From Paractinoplanes ovalisporus (GTDB lineage: Bacteria > Actinomycetota > Actinomycetes > Mycobacteriales > Micromonosporaceae), in assembly GCF_016834655.1 (NCBI RefSeq), contig NZ_JAENHP010000008.1, positions 1 to 64,000 on the forward strand: a stretch of 64,000 nt of DNA. The letters are read 5' to 3'. Below the pieces are notes generated by a model. The model did not search any database. It was not told the DNA's origin and was given only the letters and a program-made list of their open reading frames with translations. Every line of letters starts with the position of its first letter. Position 1 is the stretch's first letter. Both the position numbers and the translations under genes were made by a program. Shown here one piece after another: positions 15,100-23,574 of the stretch.

Positions 15100-15438
15100 T
15101 CAGCGGTCGACCGCGGTCAGGTAGGCGCGGACGAAGAAGCCGCCGACAACGGCTCTGTGCAAGTGGCCGGCCGCTACGAAGTCTTCGGCGGCCAGAGTTA
15201 CGTGCAGGTGGACCCTTCCGTCGACGACCTCGCCTGTTCCCGACAACTCCATCGGCTGCGAATAACGACGAACGTGGTCGACGCTCTCGTCGTTCCTGGC
15301 CATGACCGAGATGTCGGCCTCGTTCACCGCTCCGATCAGGGTGATGACAGCGCCGCCCAGGTCGAGGCGGTCGACCTCCTGCTGGACGACCTGAAGCACC
15401 TCTTCGCCGCCGCTGACATGAACGACACGAGTGGACAC
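15100..15438 (-). CDS. PPC/DUF296 domain protein
   Basis: Protein of 112 aa consisting of one PPC (plant and prokaryote conserved, DUF296) domain: STRVVHVSGGEEVLQVVQQE, GGAVITLIGAVNEADISVM, ELSGTGEV, LHVTLAAEDFVAAGHL. Bacterial PPC proteins are small trimeric proteins of unclear function, lacking the AT-hooks of the plant homologues. The GTG at 15438 was chosen because GGGAG lies 5 nt upstream. It lies downstream of the EamA gene on the same strand, with 171 bp between. Confidence 0.8.
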   Translation of the reverse strand: MSTRVVHVSGGEEVLQVVQQEVDRLDLGGAVITLIGAVNEADISVMARNDESVDHVRRYSQPMELSGTGEVVDGRVHLHVTLAAEDFVAAGHLHRAVVGGFFVRAYLTAVDR

Positions 15439-15609
15439 CCAAACTCCCAAGGACGAGCGACGCAGACACAGCCGCGAGGAAGTCAATCAGTCTCAGGAAC
15501 CAGCGGCGAGAGTCCCGACCAGTCACAAGAGCCGACGACGCGAAAGATGCTGAGCCCGTCGACCAAGCCACAGGAGCCGGCAACACGTACACAGCCGAGC
15601 GGAAGGCGG

Positions 15610-16479
15610 TCAGTTGCGGGAGTCGGCGGAGCGTTCGGACTCGCTGTGGTTGGGTGTGTCGGGTTCGGACTCGGTGGCGGCTCGGCGCGCCAAACCGATC
15701 ACGCCCACGGTCATGACCAGGGCGGCGAAAGCGATCGCGGCCAAGCCGGCCCCTCCGAAACGGAAGCCCTCGTTGAAGACGACCACGCCGGCGATCGCGG
15801 CCACGATCGGGTTGGTGACGCTCACCGTGGCCAGTGGGGCCGCCATGCCCGCGCGGCCGTAGGAGAGCTGGCCCAGCAAGTAACCCCCGGTCGCGAAGAC
15901 CAGCACGGCCACGCCGCCGAAAGGTGACACGGCGCTCAGGCCGTCGCCGGTCAGGGCGGCCAGCACCGCCTTGGACAGCACCGAAGCGATGCCGAAGGCG
16001 GTGCCGGCGGCGGCCGCGAGCAGCACCGAACGCACCCGTGGACCGGCGGCCCACGCGGCCAGCGACAGCACCGCCACCACGGCCAGGGTGATCAGCGCGA
16101 GATGGCGGTCGTCGGGCTCGGCCAGCACGGCCGGCGCGTCGGATTCGACGGAGAGCGACAGGATCAGGGCGAGGCCGAGGACGGTGAGGACGGCGTCGAT
16201 CCACGAGGCCCGGCCGATGGGTGTGCGGTAGCGCAGGGCGGCGATCGGCAGCGCGAAGAGCAGGGTGAGCGTGCCCAGGGCCTGCACGACGGCGACCGTG
16301 CCGAAGTTGAGCGCCACCACGTGAAGCACGACGCCACCGGCGGTGAGGAGCAGGGCTTTGGCCCACCGGGACCAGCCACGCTGACCGTGTTCGGCCAGGC
16401 GTTCCTGGGCGACCGCCGCGGCCGCGTAACTGGCCGCGGAGAGCACCGAGAACGTGACCGCCCACCCCAGCGATCCCAT
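15610..16479 (-). CDS. EamA/DMT-family transporter
   Basis: Protein of 289 aa with about ten short hydrophobic helices arranged as two five-helix halves, the drug/metabolite transporter layout (e.g. ALLLTAGGVVLHVVALNFG; GGVAVLVFATGGYLLGQL; PLATVSVTNPIVAAIAGVVV). Likely an inner-membrane exporter of small metabolites; substrate not predictable. The ATG at 16479 has AGGGGG 5 nt upstream. It probably shares a transcript with the small gene at 16523. Confidence 0.85.
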   Translation of the reverse strand: MGSLGWAVTFSVLSAASYAAAAVAQERLAEHGQRGWSRWAKALLLTAGGVVLHVVALNFGTVAVVQALGTLTLLFALPIAALRYRTPIGRASWIDAVLTVLGLALILSLSVESDAPAVLAEPDDRHLALITLAVVAVLSLAAWAAGPRVRSVLLAAAAGTAFGIASVLSKAVLAALTGDGLSAVSPFGGVAVLVFATGGYLLGQLSYGRAGMAAPLATVSVTNPIVAAIAGVVVFNEGFRFGGAGLAAIAFAALVMTVGVIGLARRAATESEPDTPNHSESERSADSRN

Positions 16480-16522
16480 TTGCACCCCCTGGATCCGAGT
16501 CTGCCAGACCCGGGCCGGGCCC

Positions 16523-16834
16523 TCAGCCCGTGTCGTCGCTCACAGTGGCGCGAGCCGGGGGCGAAGCCGAGCGGCCACCCGCCGGGGACGAAGCCGAGGA
16601 CGAAGCCAGGCGGCCACCCGCCGGGGACGAGGCCAGGCGAGCACGCCGGGCCTCAGCCGCGCGGGCGCGCCGAACCTCGGCCAGCCGGGCGGCATGGCGG
16701 TCGATCAGGCCGTGGGCGCGGCGCCGGGCGAACTCCTGGCGCTCGGCCGCACGGGCCCGGCGCCGGCTTTCGGACTGCTCGACGGCGGCACGGAGACGGG
16801 TCTGCCAGTCAGTTTCGACGATGTTCGATGACAT
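16523..16834 (-). CDS. Small Arg/Ala-rich coiled-coil protein
   Basis: Protein of 103 aa, not assigned to a named family. Residues 8-65 are a charged helical stretch rich in R, A and E (TDWQTRLRAAVEQSESRRR, ARAAEVRRARAA-like repeats), followed by a low-complexity tail with two SSPAGGR repeats. A GGAAG lies about 10 nt before the ATG. The GC-rich repeats leave several frames open, so a non-coding reading cannot be excluded, but start, ribosome site and helix character favour a gene. It lies 43 bp upstream of the EamA transporter gene. Confidence 0.55.
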   Translation of the reverse strand: MSSNIVETDWQTRLRAAVEQSESRRRARAAERQEFARRRAHGLIDRHAARLAEVRRARAAEARRARLASSPAGGRLASSSASSPAGGRSASPPARATVSDDTG

Positions 16835-16908
16835 GCCGGCATTCTTCCGTGGGGGTACGACGGAAAACCCTCTCGCCCGGGAGCGCGACCGGCTGTCACG
16901 ATCACCCC

Positions 16909-17820
16909 ATGCTTCAGGCAGTGGGAACCCGGATCGGCTGGCGCGACCTGCCCGCCGAGGTGCGGCAACGGATCGAGCGGATCATCGGCGGGCCGGTCGT
17001 CAAGGCCGTGTCCCAGAGCGGTGGCTTCTCCCCCGGCACGGCCGACCGGGTGGCCACCGCCGACGGCCGGCGCGCCTTCGTCAAGGCCGTCTCGCCCGCG
17101 ATCAACGAGCGCTCGGCCGAGCTGGCCCGCCAGGAGGTGGCCATCACCTCCGCACTGCCCGGCCACATCCCGGCTCCGCGCGTGCTGGGCTCGTTCGACG
17201 ACGGCGACTGGGTCGTGCTGGTCCTCGAGGACATCGAGGGAACCCAACCCCGTACGCCGTGGGAAGAGCGCGACATCGACGCCGCCGTGACCGCCCTCAC
17301 CGAGCTGGCCGAAGCGCTCACGCCGGCGCCTTTGACCGTCCCGCCAGTCACCGATGAGCTGGTCGAGGGTTTCGCGGGCTGGCAACGCCTGGCCGACGAC
17401 CCGCCGGCCGACCTCGATCCGTGGGCCGCGGCCAACCTGCCCGCCCTGATCGCCGCGTCCGAGCGCGGGCTGGCGGCGCTGAGCGACGGCGACACGCTCG
17501 CGCACTGCGACATCCGGGCCGACAACATTCTCGTACGCCCGGACGGCCGCCTCGTGATCGTCGACTGGCCGTGGGGCGCCACCGCACCCGTCTGGTTCGA
17601 CCGGGTGCTGCTGGCCCTCAACATCACCGTGTACGGCGGTGATCCCGAACGGGTGATCGCGGACCTCGACCGGCGGACAGTCACCGACCTGTTCGCCGGA
17701 TTCGCCGGGTTCTTCCGCGACATTTCCCGGCTTCCCCCGCCGCCGGGGCTGCCCTCCGTGCGCGCCTTCCAGCGGTGGCAGGCCGACGAGTTGCTGCCCT
17801 GGATCCGTCGCGAGCTGTGA
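16909..17820 (+). CDS. Aminoglycoside-phosphotransferase-family kinase
   Basis: Protein of 303 aa with the APH fold: GGFSPGTADRV as nucleotide loop, FVKAV with the ATP-binding Lys, hinge LVLEDIEG, catalytic loop LAHCDIRADNILV and metal-binding IVDWPWG. This family phosphorylates small hydroxylated molecules, including antibiotics; resistance activity cannot be claimed from sequence alone. ATG 16909 chosen because similarity starts there; upstream frame is antisense to the small coiled-coil gene. Confidence 0.85.
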   Translation: MLQAVGTRIGWRDLPAEVRQRIERIIGGPVVKAVSQSGGFSPGTADRVATADGRRAFVKAVSPAINERSAELARQEVAITSALPGHIPAPRVLGSFDDGDWVVLVLEDIEGTQPRTPWEERDIDAAVTALTELAEALTPAPLTVPPVTDELVEGFAGWQRLADDPPADLDPWAAANLPALIAASERGLAALSDGDTLAHCDIRADNILVRPDGRLVIVDWPWGATAPVWFDRVLLALNITVYGGDPERVIADLDRRTVTDLFAGFAGFFRDISRLPPPPGLPSVRAFQRWQADELLPWIRREL

Positions 17821-18029
17821 CGGAAAGGTGCACGTCGTGACACCGAATTCATCGGCGTGAACCGAAGAAAGGTCACCTCCGTATCCCAGCGCGCCGGCAC
17901 CGGGCGGCACGCACCGGATGGGAGGTCGAGCACACTGCTCCGGGGCTCGCAGGTCAGGGCACTAGGCTGGGTGGTCGGGCTTCGGCGTGGCGGCCCGGAC
18001 CGGCCTCACTTCACACGGATCGGAACAAG

Positions 18030-19244
18030 ATGAGCGACCAGGCCAAGGTGCGAGTCCTTCTGTTGGAGAGCATCCATCCCGACGCGGTGTCCCGGCTCGA
18101 GGCCGAGGGCTACGAGGTCGAGTCCCTCCGCAACGCCCTCGACGAGTCCGAGCTGATCGCTCGCATTCCCGGTGTCAAGCTGCTCGGCATTCGATCCAAG
18201 ACCAAGGTCACCGCCAAGGTGCTCGACGCCGCCGACAGCCTCGTCGCGATCGGCGCCTTCTGCATCGGCACCGACCAGATCGACCTCACCGCCGCCTCGG
18301 CCAGTGGCGTGGCCGTCTTCAACGCGCCGTTCTCCAACACCCGCTCGGTCGTCGAGCTGGCGATCGCCGAGATCATCTCGATGACGCGACGGCTCACCGA
18401 GAAGAACACGCTCATGCACGCCGGGGTCTGGGACAAGTCGGCCGACGGCGCCCACGAGATCCGCGGCCGGCGGCTCGGCATCATCGGCTACGGCAACATC
18501 GGCACCCAGCTGTCGGTGCTGGCCGAGAACCTCGGCATGTACGTGTCCTTCTACGACACGGCCGACAAGCTCGCGCTGAGCAACGCCCACCGCTGCGCCA
18601 CGATCGAGGAACTGCTCGAGACCAGCGACGTCGTCACGATCCACGTCGACGGCCGCCCCGGCAACGCCGGTTTCTTCGGCGCCGAGCAGTTCAAGCGGAT
18701 GCGCGAGGGCGCCCTGTTCCTCAACCTGTCCCGCGGCATCGTGGTCGACCACGTCGCGCTGCGTGAGGCCCTCGAGAGCGGCCACCTGGCCGGCGCGGCG
18801 GTCGACGTCTTCCCGACCGAGCCCAAGGGCCGCGGCGACGAGTTCGTCTCCGAGCTGCGCGGCCTGCCCAACGTGATCCTCACGCCGCACATCGGCGGTT
18901 CCACCGAAGAGGCGCAGTCCGACATCGGCGGTTTTGTGGCCAACAAGCTGGCCGCCTTCGTCGAGGAGGGCAACACCACCCTCAGTGTGAATCTCCCCGG
19001 CGTCGCCTTGCCCGAGCAGGCCGGTCAGAGTCGCATCGGGCACGTCCACGTCAACACGCCCGGCGTGCTGGCCCAGGTCAACAGCATCCTGGCCGAGCAC
19101 AAGGTCAATGTGGAGGGCCAGCTCCTGAGCACCCGCGGCGAATACGGCTACCTGATCACCGACATCAGCGGCGGCTTCAGCGACGACGTCCTCGAACGCC
19201 TGCGCTCCATGGAGCAGACCGTCCGCCTGCGCGTCCTCTCCTGA
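18030..19244 (+). CDS. serA: D-3-phosphoglycerate dehydrogenase
   Basis: Protein of 404 aa, the E. coli-type SerA length. It oxidises 3-phosphoglycerate to 3-phosphohydroxypyruvate, the first step of serine synthesis. Visible: NAD-binding GYGNIGTQLSVLAENLGM, catalytic Arg in NLSRGIVVDH, Glu in PTEPKGRGDEF, and the His of LTPHIGGSTEEAQ. A C-terminal ACT domain (~333-404, IGHVHVNTPGVLAQVNSIL) should bind serine for feedback inhibition. A possible -10 (TAGGCT, 17964) lies upstream. The gene ends in a strong terminator shared with the convergent gene. Confidence 0.95.
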   Translation: MSDQAKVRVLLLESIHPDAVSRLEAEGYEVESLRNALDESELIARIPGVKLLGIRSKTKVTAKVLDAADSLVAIGAFCIGTDQIDLTAASASGVAVFNAPFSNTRSVVELAIAEIISMTRRLTEKNTLMHAGVWDKSADGAHEIRGRRLGIIGYGNIGTQLSVLAENLGMYVSFYDTADKLALSNAHRCATIEELLETSDVVTIHVDGRPGNAGFFGAEQFKRMREGALFLNLSRGIVVDHVALREALESGHLAGAAVDVFPTEPKGRGDEFVSELRGLPNVILTPHIGGSTEEAQSDIGGFVANKLAAFVEEGNTTLSVNLPGVALPEQAGQSRIGHVHVNTPGVLAQVNSILAEHKVNVEGQLLSTRGEYGYLITDISGGFSDDVLERLRSMEQTVRLRVLS

Positions 19245-19297
19245 CCAACCGAAAGGGCGCCTTCTCCCACCCGGGAGGAGGCGCCCTTTCGGTTGGT
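19245..19297. terminator. Bidirectional terminator between serA and 19298
   Basis: CCAACCGAAAGGGCGCCT and AGGCGCCCTTTCGGTTGG form an 18-bp perfect stem around a short GC-rich loop. It is squeezed exactly between the two convergent stop codons and should work in both directions. Confidence 0.9.
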
Positions 19298-20890
19298 TCA
19301 GCCGTTCTCGACCGTCAGGTTGGTGATCGGCGCGCCCGCGCCGACGTCGTAGCGGTTCTGCACGGCCCAGTTCTTCGGGGTGACTGTCGAACCGGCCGGG
19401 ACGTCCGTCAGCGTGCGACTCCCGGCCACGATGGTCTTGGCGCCGCCGCCCACCTTCACCCGCACCGGGCTGCCGCTCGGCGACGTCAGGACGAGCTTCT
19501 CGACCGCGCCGTTCACCTTGATCGGCACGGTGCCGGACGGACGGGCGAGGCTGATCTCGGCCTTACGCATGCCGCCGACCATCTCGAGCCCGCTGATCTG
19601 ACCGCCGCTGAGGTTGATGACCTGCTCCTCGGCATAGCCGGAGAACCGCAGCCCCCACAGCACCTTGGCCGCCAGCACCACGTTGATCTCGCCGCCGGTG
19701 CCGTCGCCGTCCTTGGTGACCTGCAGCTTGACGTCGTCGTTGCGGATCGTGGGGTCGGGCCGGAAGCCGGCGTCCTCCGGGGTCGAGATGCGGAACAGGT
19801 CGTCCCCGAGCTCACCGATCGTGACGTTGACCCGGTTCGTGGCGGCCAAGACCTCGAAGGTGGCCTGGCTGCGGTTGTCGAGCGGGGCGGTGACGGTGCG
19901 CTCGCCCGAGTCGCCGCCGGCGCCGAGCTGCAGCACCGAGTCGAGCTTGCCGTTGTTGCCGGTGAAGTACGTGACGCCGACGATGCCCCCGGCCACCAGG
20001 ACGATGAGGCTCAGCATGACGATGCCGACGGTGACCGCGCGGGACTGGCGGGGTGCGGGCGGCGCCTGGACGGCTACCCGGCGCTGCTCGCCGGTCTCGG
20101 CCGGACGGTCCTCGGCTTCGAGGAACCGCCGGAACTCACCCGTGTCGGAGGCGCGCCGGAACTCCCCCGACCCGCCGTCGGCCCCGGCAACCCGGCGGAA
20201 CTCGCCGGTGTCACGCCCCGAACCGGTGTCGGTCGCGCGCCCCGAGCCGAAGCCCGCCAACCGGCCCGAGCCGCCGCCGGTCGTCCATCCCGAACCGGTG
20301 GCGTCGGTCGCCCGCCCCGAACCGGCGGTGTCAGTCGTCCATGCCGAACCGGCGATGTCGCCCGCCCGCTCCGAACCGGTGCCGGTCACCCATGAAGAGC
20401 CGGCGCTGGTCTCGGACGTACGGCGGAAATCGTCACCGTCCGTCCCGGAGACCCGGCGCTGCTCCCCCGTGTGCGTCGACACGCGGCGCACCGGCAGGTC
20501 GGGCGCGCCGAGCCCGGTCGGCGACGGAGCCGCAGCCGACGGCGCGGGCTCCGGAGCCACGGTCGGCATCGGAGGCGCGGCCGGCGAGGTCGGTGACGCC
20601 GGGTGACGTACGGGTGAGATCGGGCTCGACGTGAAGCCGAACGAGATGCGGCTGTTGCCGCCCGGGGTCGCCGGACCGTAGTCCGGCGCGCTCACCGCGG
20701 GCGTCTCGCCGGTGGACGGCTCGGACGAGCCGAACCACGGCGGATCATCCGCCGCCGGACGGGCCGGCGGCCGTCGGTACATGGTGTCGCGGGAGCCGCC
20801 GTGCGGCGATCCCGTTGTCGACGGCTCGGCCACCGCCACATCGGACGGTGTTCCGCCAGCCGCTGCTCGGTCAGCTGCTGTCCGGTCCAC
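19298..20890 (-). CDS. Membrane-anchored protein with disordered repeats and a secreted beta-rich domain
   Basis: Protein of 530 aa, family not named. The long N-terminal cytoplasmic part is disordered and rich in P, G, S, T; it contains TGEFRR/GSGRATDTGSGRDTGEF-type repeats. One membrane helix follows (VTVGIVMLSLIVLVAGGIVGV, ~295-315). The C-terminal outside domain is beta-rich (e.g. GEINVVLAAKVLWG; ISGLEMVGGMRKAEISL), like DUF4097/adhesin-type folds. The GTG at 20890 has AGGGAAGGG 5-8 nt upstream. The type II layout suggests a surface-exposed protein with a regulatory tail. Confidence 0.75.
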   Translation of the reverse strand: MDRTAADRAAAGGTPSDVAVAEPSTTGSPHGGSRDTMYRRPPARPAADDPPWFGSSEPSTGETPAVSAPDYGPATPGGNSRISFGFTSSPISPVRHPASPTSPAAPPMPTVAPEPAPSAAAPSPTGLGAPDLPVRRVSTHTGEQRRVSGTDGDDFRRTSETSAGSSWVTGTGSERAGDIAGSAWTTDTAGSGRATDATGSGWTTGGGSGRLAGFGSGRATDTGSGRDTGEFRRVAGADGGSGEFRRASDTGEFRRFLEAEDRPAETGEQRRVAVQAPPAPRQSRAVTVGIVMLSLIVLVAGGIVGVTYFTGNNGKLDSVLQLGAGGDSGERTVTAPLDNRSQATFEVLAATNRVNVTIGELGDDLFRISTPEDAGFRPDPTIRNDDVKLQVTKDGDGTGGEINVVLAAKVLWGLRFSGYAEEQVINLSGGQISGLEMVGGMRKAEISLARPSGTVPIKVNGAVEKLVLTSPSGSPVRVKVGGGAKTIVAGSRTLTDVPAGSTVTPKNWAVQNRYDVGAGAPITNLTVENG

Positions 20891-21003
20891 GTGAAGCCCT
20901 TCCCTGAAACCTGAATTCGGCGCCGCCTCTCGGCAGGCATCCCCCAGGAACAGGTACGGATTTCACGTCTTCCCGGATGAGTACCGAGAAGAACTACTTA
21001 CAG

Positions 21004-21660
21004 TTACTGCCGGCCGGGTCGTACCAGGCCACGCCGGGTGGCGATCGCGACCGCCTCGAGCTGGCTGTGCGCGCCCAGTTTGGCCAGAACCGCCTTCACG
21101 TAACCGCGGCACGTGTGCAGGCTGATGCCGAGCCGCCGGGCGATGGCCCGCGCGTCGAGCCCGGCCGCCATCAGCTGGAGCACTTCGTCCTCACGCGCGG
21201 TGAGACCGCCGCCACGGGGACCGACCACCGGGCTGGTGCTGCGCAGCAGACGGGCCAGGATGTCGGTGGAGACGGTCATGCCGCCGCCGTGGGCCGTGCG
21301 CAACGCGTTCAGCACGTCACCGAGCGCGCCGTTCTTGGACAGGAAGCCCGCCGCCCCGGCCGCGGTGGCCCGGCCGACAAGAGCCGATTCATCGCTGGCA
21401 GTGAGGATCACCACACGTGTGTCCGGTTGGCGCACACGGAGCAGTTCCGCGATGGCAATTCCGTCCGCATCGGACAAATCGGGGTCGAGCAGAATCACGT
21501 TGGGACGCAGCTCGGCGGCGAGCCGGAGGGCCTCCGCGCCGGTGAGCGCGTGCCCCACGTACTCCAGGTCAGGCTGGCCGGCCAGCGCGTGTCCGAGCAG
21601 CTCGGCAAACGTCTGGTGGCCGTCCACGACGAGCACGCTGATCGCATCGCCGTTAGTCAT
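21004..21660 (-). CDS. NarL/LuxR-family response regulator
   Basis: Protein of 218 aa. The receiver domain has VLVVDGHQTFAELL, the phospho-Asp in VILLDPDLSDADGI and VVILTASDE, with K in GFLSKNGAL. The C-terminal LuxR HTH reads LTAREDEVLQLMAAGLDARAI followed by RRLGISLHTCRGYVKAVLAKLG. The canonical second acid of the DD pair is replaced (VDGHQ), so phosphorylation may be altered. No kinase is adjacent; it is an orphan regulator. It is divergent from the SARP-like gene at 21883. Confidence 0.9.
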   Translation of the reverse strand: MTNGDAISVLVVDGHQTFAELLGHALAGQPDLEYVGHALTGAEALRLAAELRPNVILLDPDLSDADGIAIAELLRVRQPDTRVVILTASDESALVGRATAAGAAGFLSKNGALGDVLNALRTAHGGGMTVSTDILARLLRSTSPVVGPRGGGLTAREDEVLQLMAAGLDARAIARRLGISLHTCRGYVKAVLAKLGAHSQLEAVAIATRRGLVRPGRQ

Positions 21661-21882
21661 GCGCCACCTTTCCCCGAATCCGACCGTGGAGAAGTCTAAG
21701 GAGTACCGGCTCTCATCTTTGCCGTACCAACAGCCGGGTGGTGCACCGGCCCGGATCCGTTCCGGCGGTACGCCCGATGACCGGATGAGGCCGAGCGGCC
21801 GCGATAACCAGTCTTTCGGGTGAGGTCACCCCCCGCATTGGGGCTTGCCGCTATAACTCTCTCACCCGCAGAGTTCCGAAAC

Positions 21883-22347
21883 ATGTTCGACATCCAGCTT
21901 TTCGGCCGCGTCGAGGTCCGTACCAGGGGGATCCTCCTGGCCGGGACCGATTTCGGCGGCGACCACCCGCGCCGCATCCTGGCTCTGCTCGCCCTCCGGG
22001 GCGAAATGTCCACCTCGGAGCTGGCCGGCCTGCTGGGAGAAAAGAAGAAGAATGTCGAAACCGACATGTCGGTCCTCCGTGATCACCTGGAGCCCGGAAG
22101 CACCCCGAACGACTCCGTGGTGCGCCGCCGGGCCGGCCGCTGGTCGCTCGACCCCGACCGCGTCCGGGTCGACGTCGCCCGCTTCGACGAGCTGATCGCC
22201 GCCGCCGCGAGCCGCCCGGCCGAGCGCGCGGTCAAACCGCTGGCCGCGGCCTCGTACGTCGCGTCCCGCCCCCTGCTCGAAGACGAGGACCAGCCCTGGG
22301 CCACCGCGGCCCGCGCGGAGTACGACGCCAAGCTCGCGAGGCTGTGA
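21883..22347 (+). CDS. SARP/OmpR-like winged-helix regulator, short
   Basis: Protein of 154 aa from the ATG at 21883. The frame is open further upstream, but similarity begins with MFDIQLFGRVEVRTRG, the typical start of SARP-type winged-helix domains. HPRRILALLALRGEMSTSELAGLL and VETDMSVLRDHLEP are the DNA-binding helices; RWSLDPDRVRVDVARFDELI leads into a BTAD-like start that soon ends. It lacks the full bacterial transcriptional activation domain of pathway regulators. A TATAAC at 21852 could be the -10 element of a short-leader promoter. Confidence 0.75.
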   Translation: MFDIQLFGRVEVRTRGILLAGTDFGGDHPRRILALLALRGEMSTSELAGLLGEKKKNVETDMSVLRDHLEPGSTPNDSVVRRRAGRWSLDPDRVRVDVARFDELIAAAASRPAERAVKPLAAASYVASRPLLEDEDQPWATAARAEYDAKLARL

Positions 22348-22398
22348 CCCAGGTCAAGGCCCGGCAGTGACGCCACGCAGGGATGTGACGCAGGTCAA
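22344..22398. promoter_or_regulatory. Paired TGACC-type palindromes
   Basis: GTGACCCAGGTCAA at 22344 and GTGACGCAGGTCAA at 22385 lie 41 bp apart just before the methyltransferase gene. The first contains the perfect palindrome TGACC-CA-GGTCA, the second one mismatch. Looks like a double operator; the regulator is unknown. Confidence 0.35.
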
Positions 22399-22438
22399 TT
22401 AGCGCGCGGCGGCGGCTGGAGCGGCGCAGAATCGCCGC

Positions 22439-23038
22439 GTGCCGCAGCCCACGACCACGCTCCGTCCGGCGCCCCTGGCCCCGGAGATCTCCCTGCATCT
22501 CGCCGCCGACTCGACCGGCCTGTTCGACTCGGCGGGCGGCGAGTTCCGCAGTGACGAACCGCCGCCGTTCTGGGCCTTCGTCTGGGCGGGCGGCCAGGCC
22601 CTGGCCCGTTTTCTGCTCGATCATCCGGAGACGGTCGCGGGACGACGCGTACGGGATCTCGCAACCGGAAGCGGCATCGCCGCGATCGCCGCCGCACGGG
22701 CCGGCGCCGCCGAGGTCTCCGCGACCGACATCGACCCCGCCGCCGTCCGAGCCGCGCACCGTAACGCCACCGCGAACGACGTCACGCTGAGTGATCTCTC
22801 GGCGCCGGTCGAGGTCCTGCTGGCCGGTGACGTCTTCTACAGCCCCTCGGTCGCCGAAGAGATGACCCAGCGCCTGCGTGCCGCCCGCCGGGAATCGGCC
22901 GAGGTGCTGGTTGGCGACCCGGGCCGGGGGTACTTCCCCGAACGGCTCTTCGAGCGCGTCGCCGAGTACGCGGTGCCCGTACCGGCTGCTCTGGAGGAAG
23001 CCGAGACGCTCGTCACAGGAGTCTGGCGCATGCGCTGA
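22439..23038 (+). CDS. Class I SAM methyltransferase, ETFB/METTL20-like
   Basis: Protein of 199 aa with the SAM-binding motif RVRDLATGSGIAAIAAARAGA, then SATDIDPAAV and the post-II motif VLLAGDVFYSPS. The PPFWAFVWAGGQALARFLLD opening is characteristic of the lysine-specific methyltransferase family that includes ETFB-KMT. It probably methylates a protein lysine in the cytosol; the target is unknown. GTG start. Its stop overlaps a possible upstream start in the MarR frame by 1 nt. Confidence 0.82.
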   Translation: MPQPTTTLRPAPLAPEISLHLAADSTGLFDSAGGEFRSDEPPPFWAFVWAGGQALARFLLDHPETVAGRRVRDLATGSGIAAIAAARAGAAEVSATDIDPAAVRAAHRNATANDVTLSDLSAPVEVLLAGDVFYSPSVAEEMTQRLRAARRESAEVLVGDPGRGYFPERLFERVAEYAVPVPAALEEAETLVTGVWRMR

Positions 23039-23057
23039 TGCTTTCACCACCCAACCA

Positions 23058-23077
23058 GTTGTACGGTGCATGCAACT
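23058..23077. promoter_or_regulatory. Candidate MarR operator
   Basis: AGTTG and CAACT bracket an 10-nt core in AGTTGTACGGTGCATGCAACT-like sequence just upstream of the MarR gene. MarR proteins typically bind TTG(C/T)A...TGCAA palindromes and repress their own efflux operon. Assignment by position and shape. Confidence 0.45.
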
Positions 23078-23103
23078 TATCGCCGCGGAGAGAACGGCAG
23101 ATC

Positions 23104-23574
23104 GTGCACGAATCGGATACTCAGGACGTCATTCCGCAGTTGGCCGACGAACTTATGCGGTTCGCCCGTGTCGTCGCGCGCGCCAAGAGCATGCTGAACG
23201 TCGGAGACCTGGGTGCGGAATTCTCGGCTCTGATGCTGCTGTTCCCGCTGCGTTTCCGGGGCCCGCTCCGGGCGACCGATCTCGCCGAGATCAAACAGGC
23301 CGACCCCTCCACGGTCAGCCGCCAGGTCGCCCAGCTGGTCAAGGCCGGACTCGCCCGTCGCGAGGCCGACCCGGAGGACGGCCGCGCCTCACGGCTCGCG
23401 ATCACCGAGGCCGGCCTGGCCGCCGTCGAACGGCTCCAGGAGGCCCGCCAGGCCTGGCTGCGCGAAGCGCTCGCCGACTGGCCGGCCGATCGGATCGCCG
23501 CCTTCGCCGGTCACTTCGCAGAATTCAACAGCTCGGTCGAGGCTCACCTCGCCACACCACGGGAGAACTCGTGA
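23104..23574 (+). CDS. MarR-family repressor of the adjacent efflux pump
   Basis: Protein of 156 aa from GTG 23104. Winged-helix core: LRATDLAEIKQADPSTVSRQ, VAQLVKAGLARREADPEDGRA, SRLAITEAG. The long flanking helices are those of MarR dimers. It is translationally coupled to the DHA2 transporter (GTGA overlap at 23571), so it very likely represses a pump operon and is released by a ligand of the pump. The longer upstream frame would overlap the putative operator and is not favoured. Confidence 0.88.
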   Translation: MHESDTQDVIPQLADELMRFARVVARAKSMLNVGDLGAEFSALMLLFPLRFRGPLRATDLAEIKQADPSTVSRQVAQLVKAGLARREADPEDGRASRLAITEAGLAAVERLQEARQAWLREALADWPADRIAAFAGHFAEFNSSVEAHLATPRENS

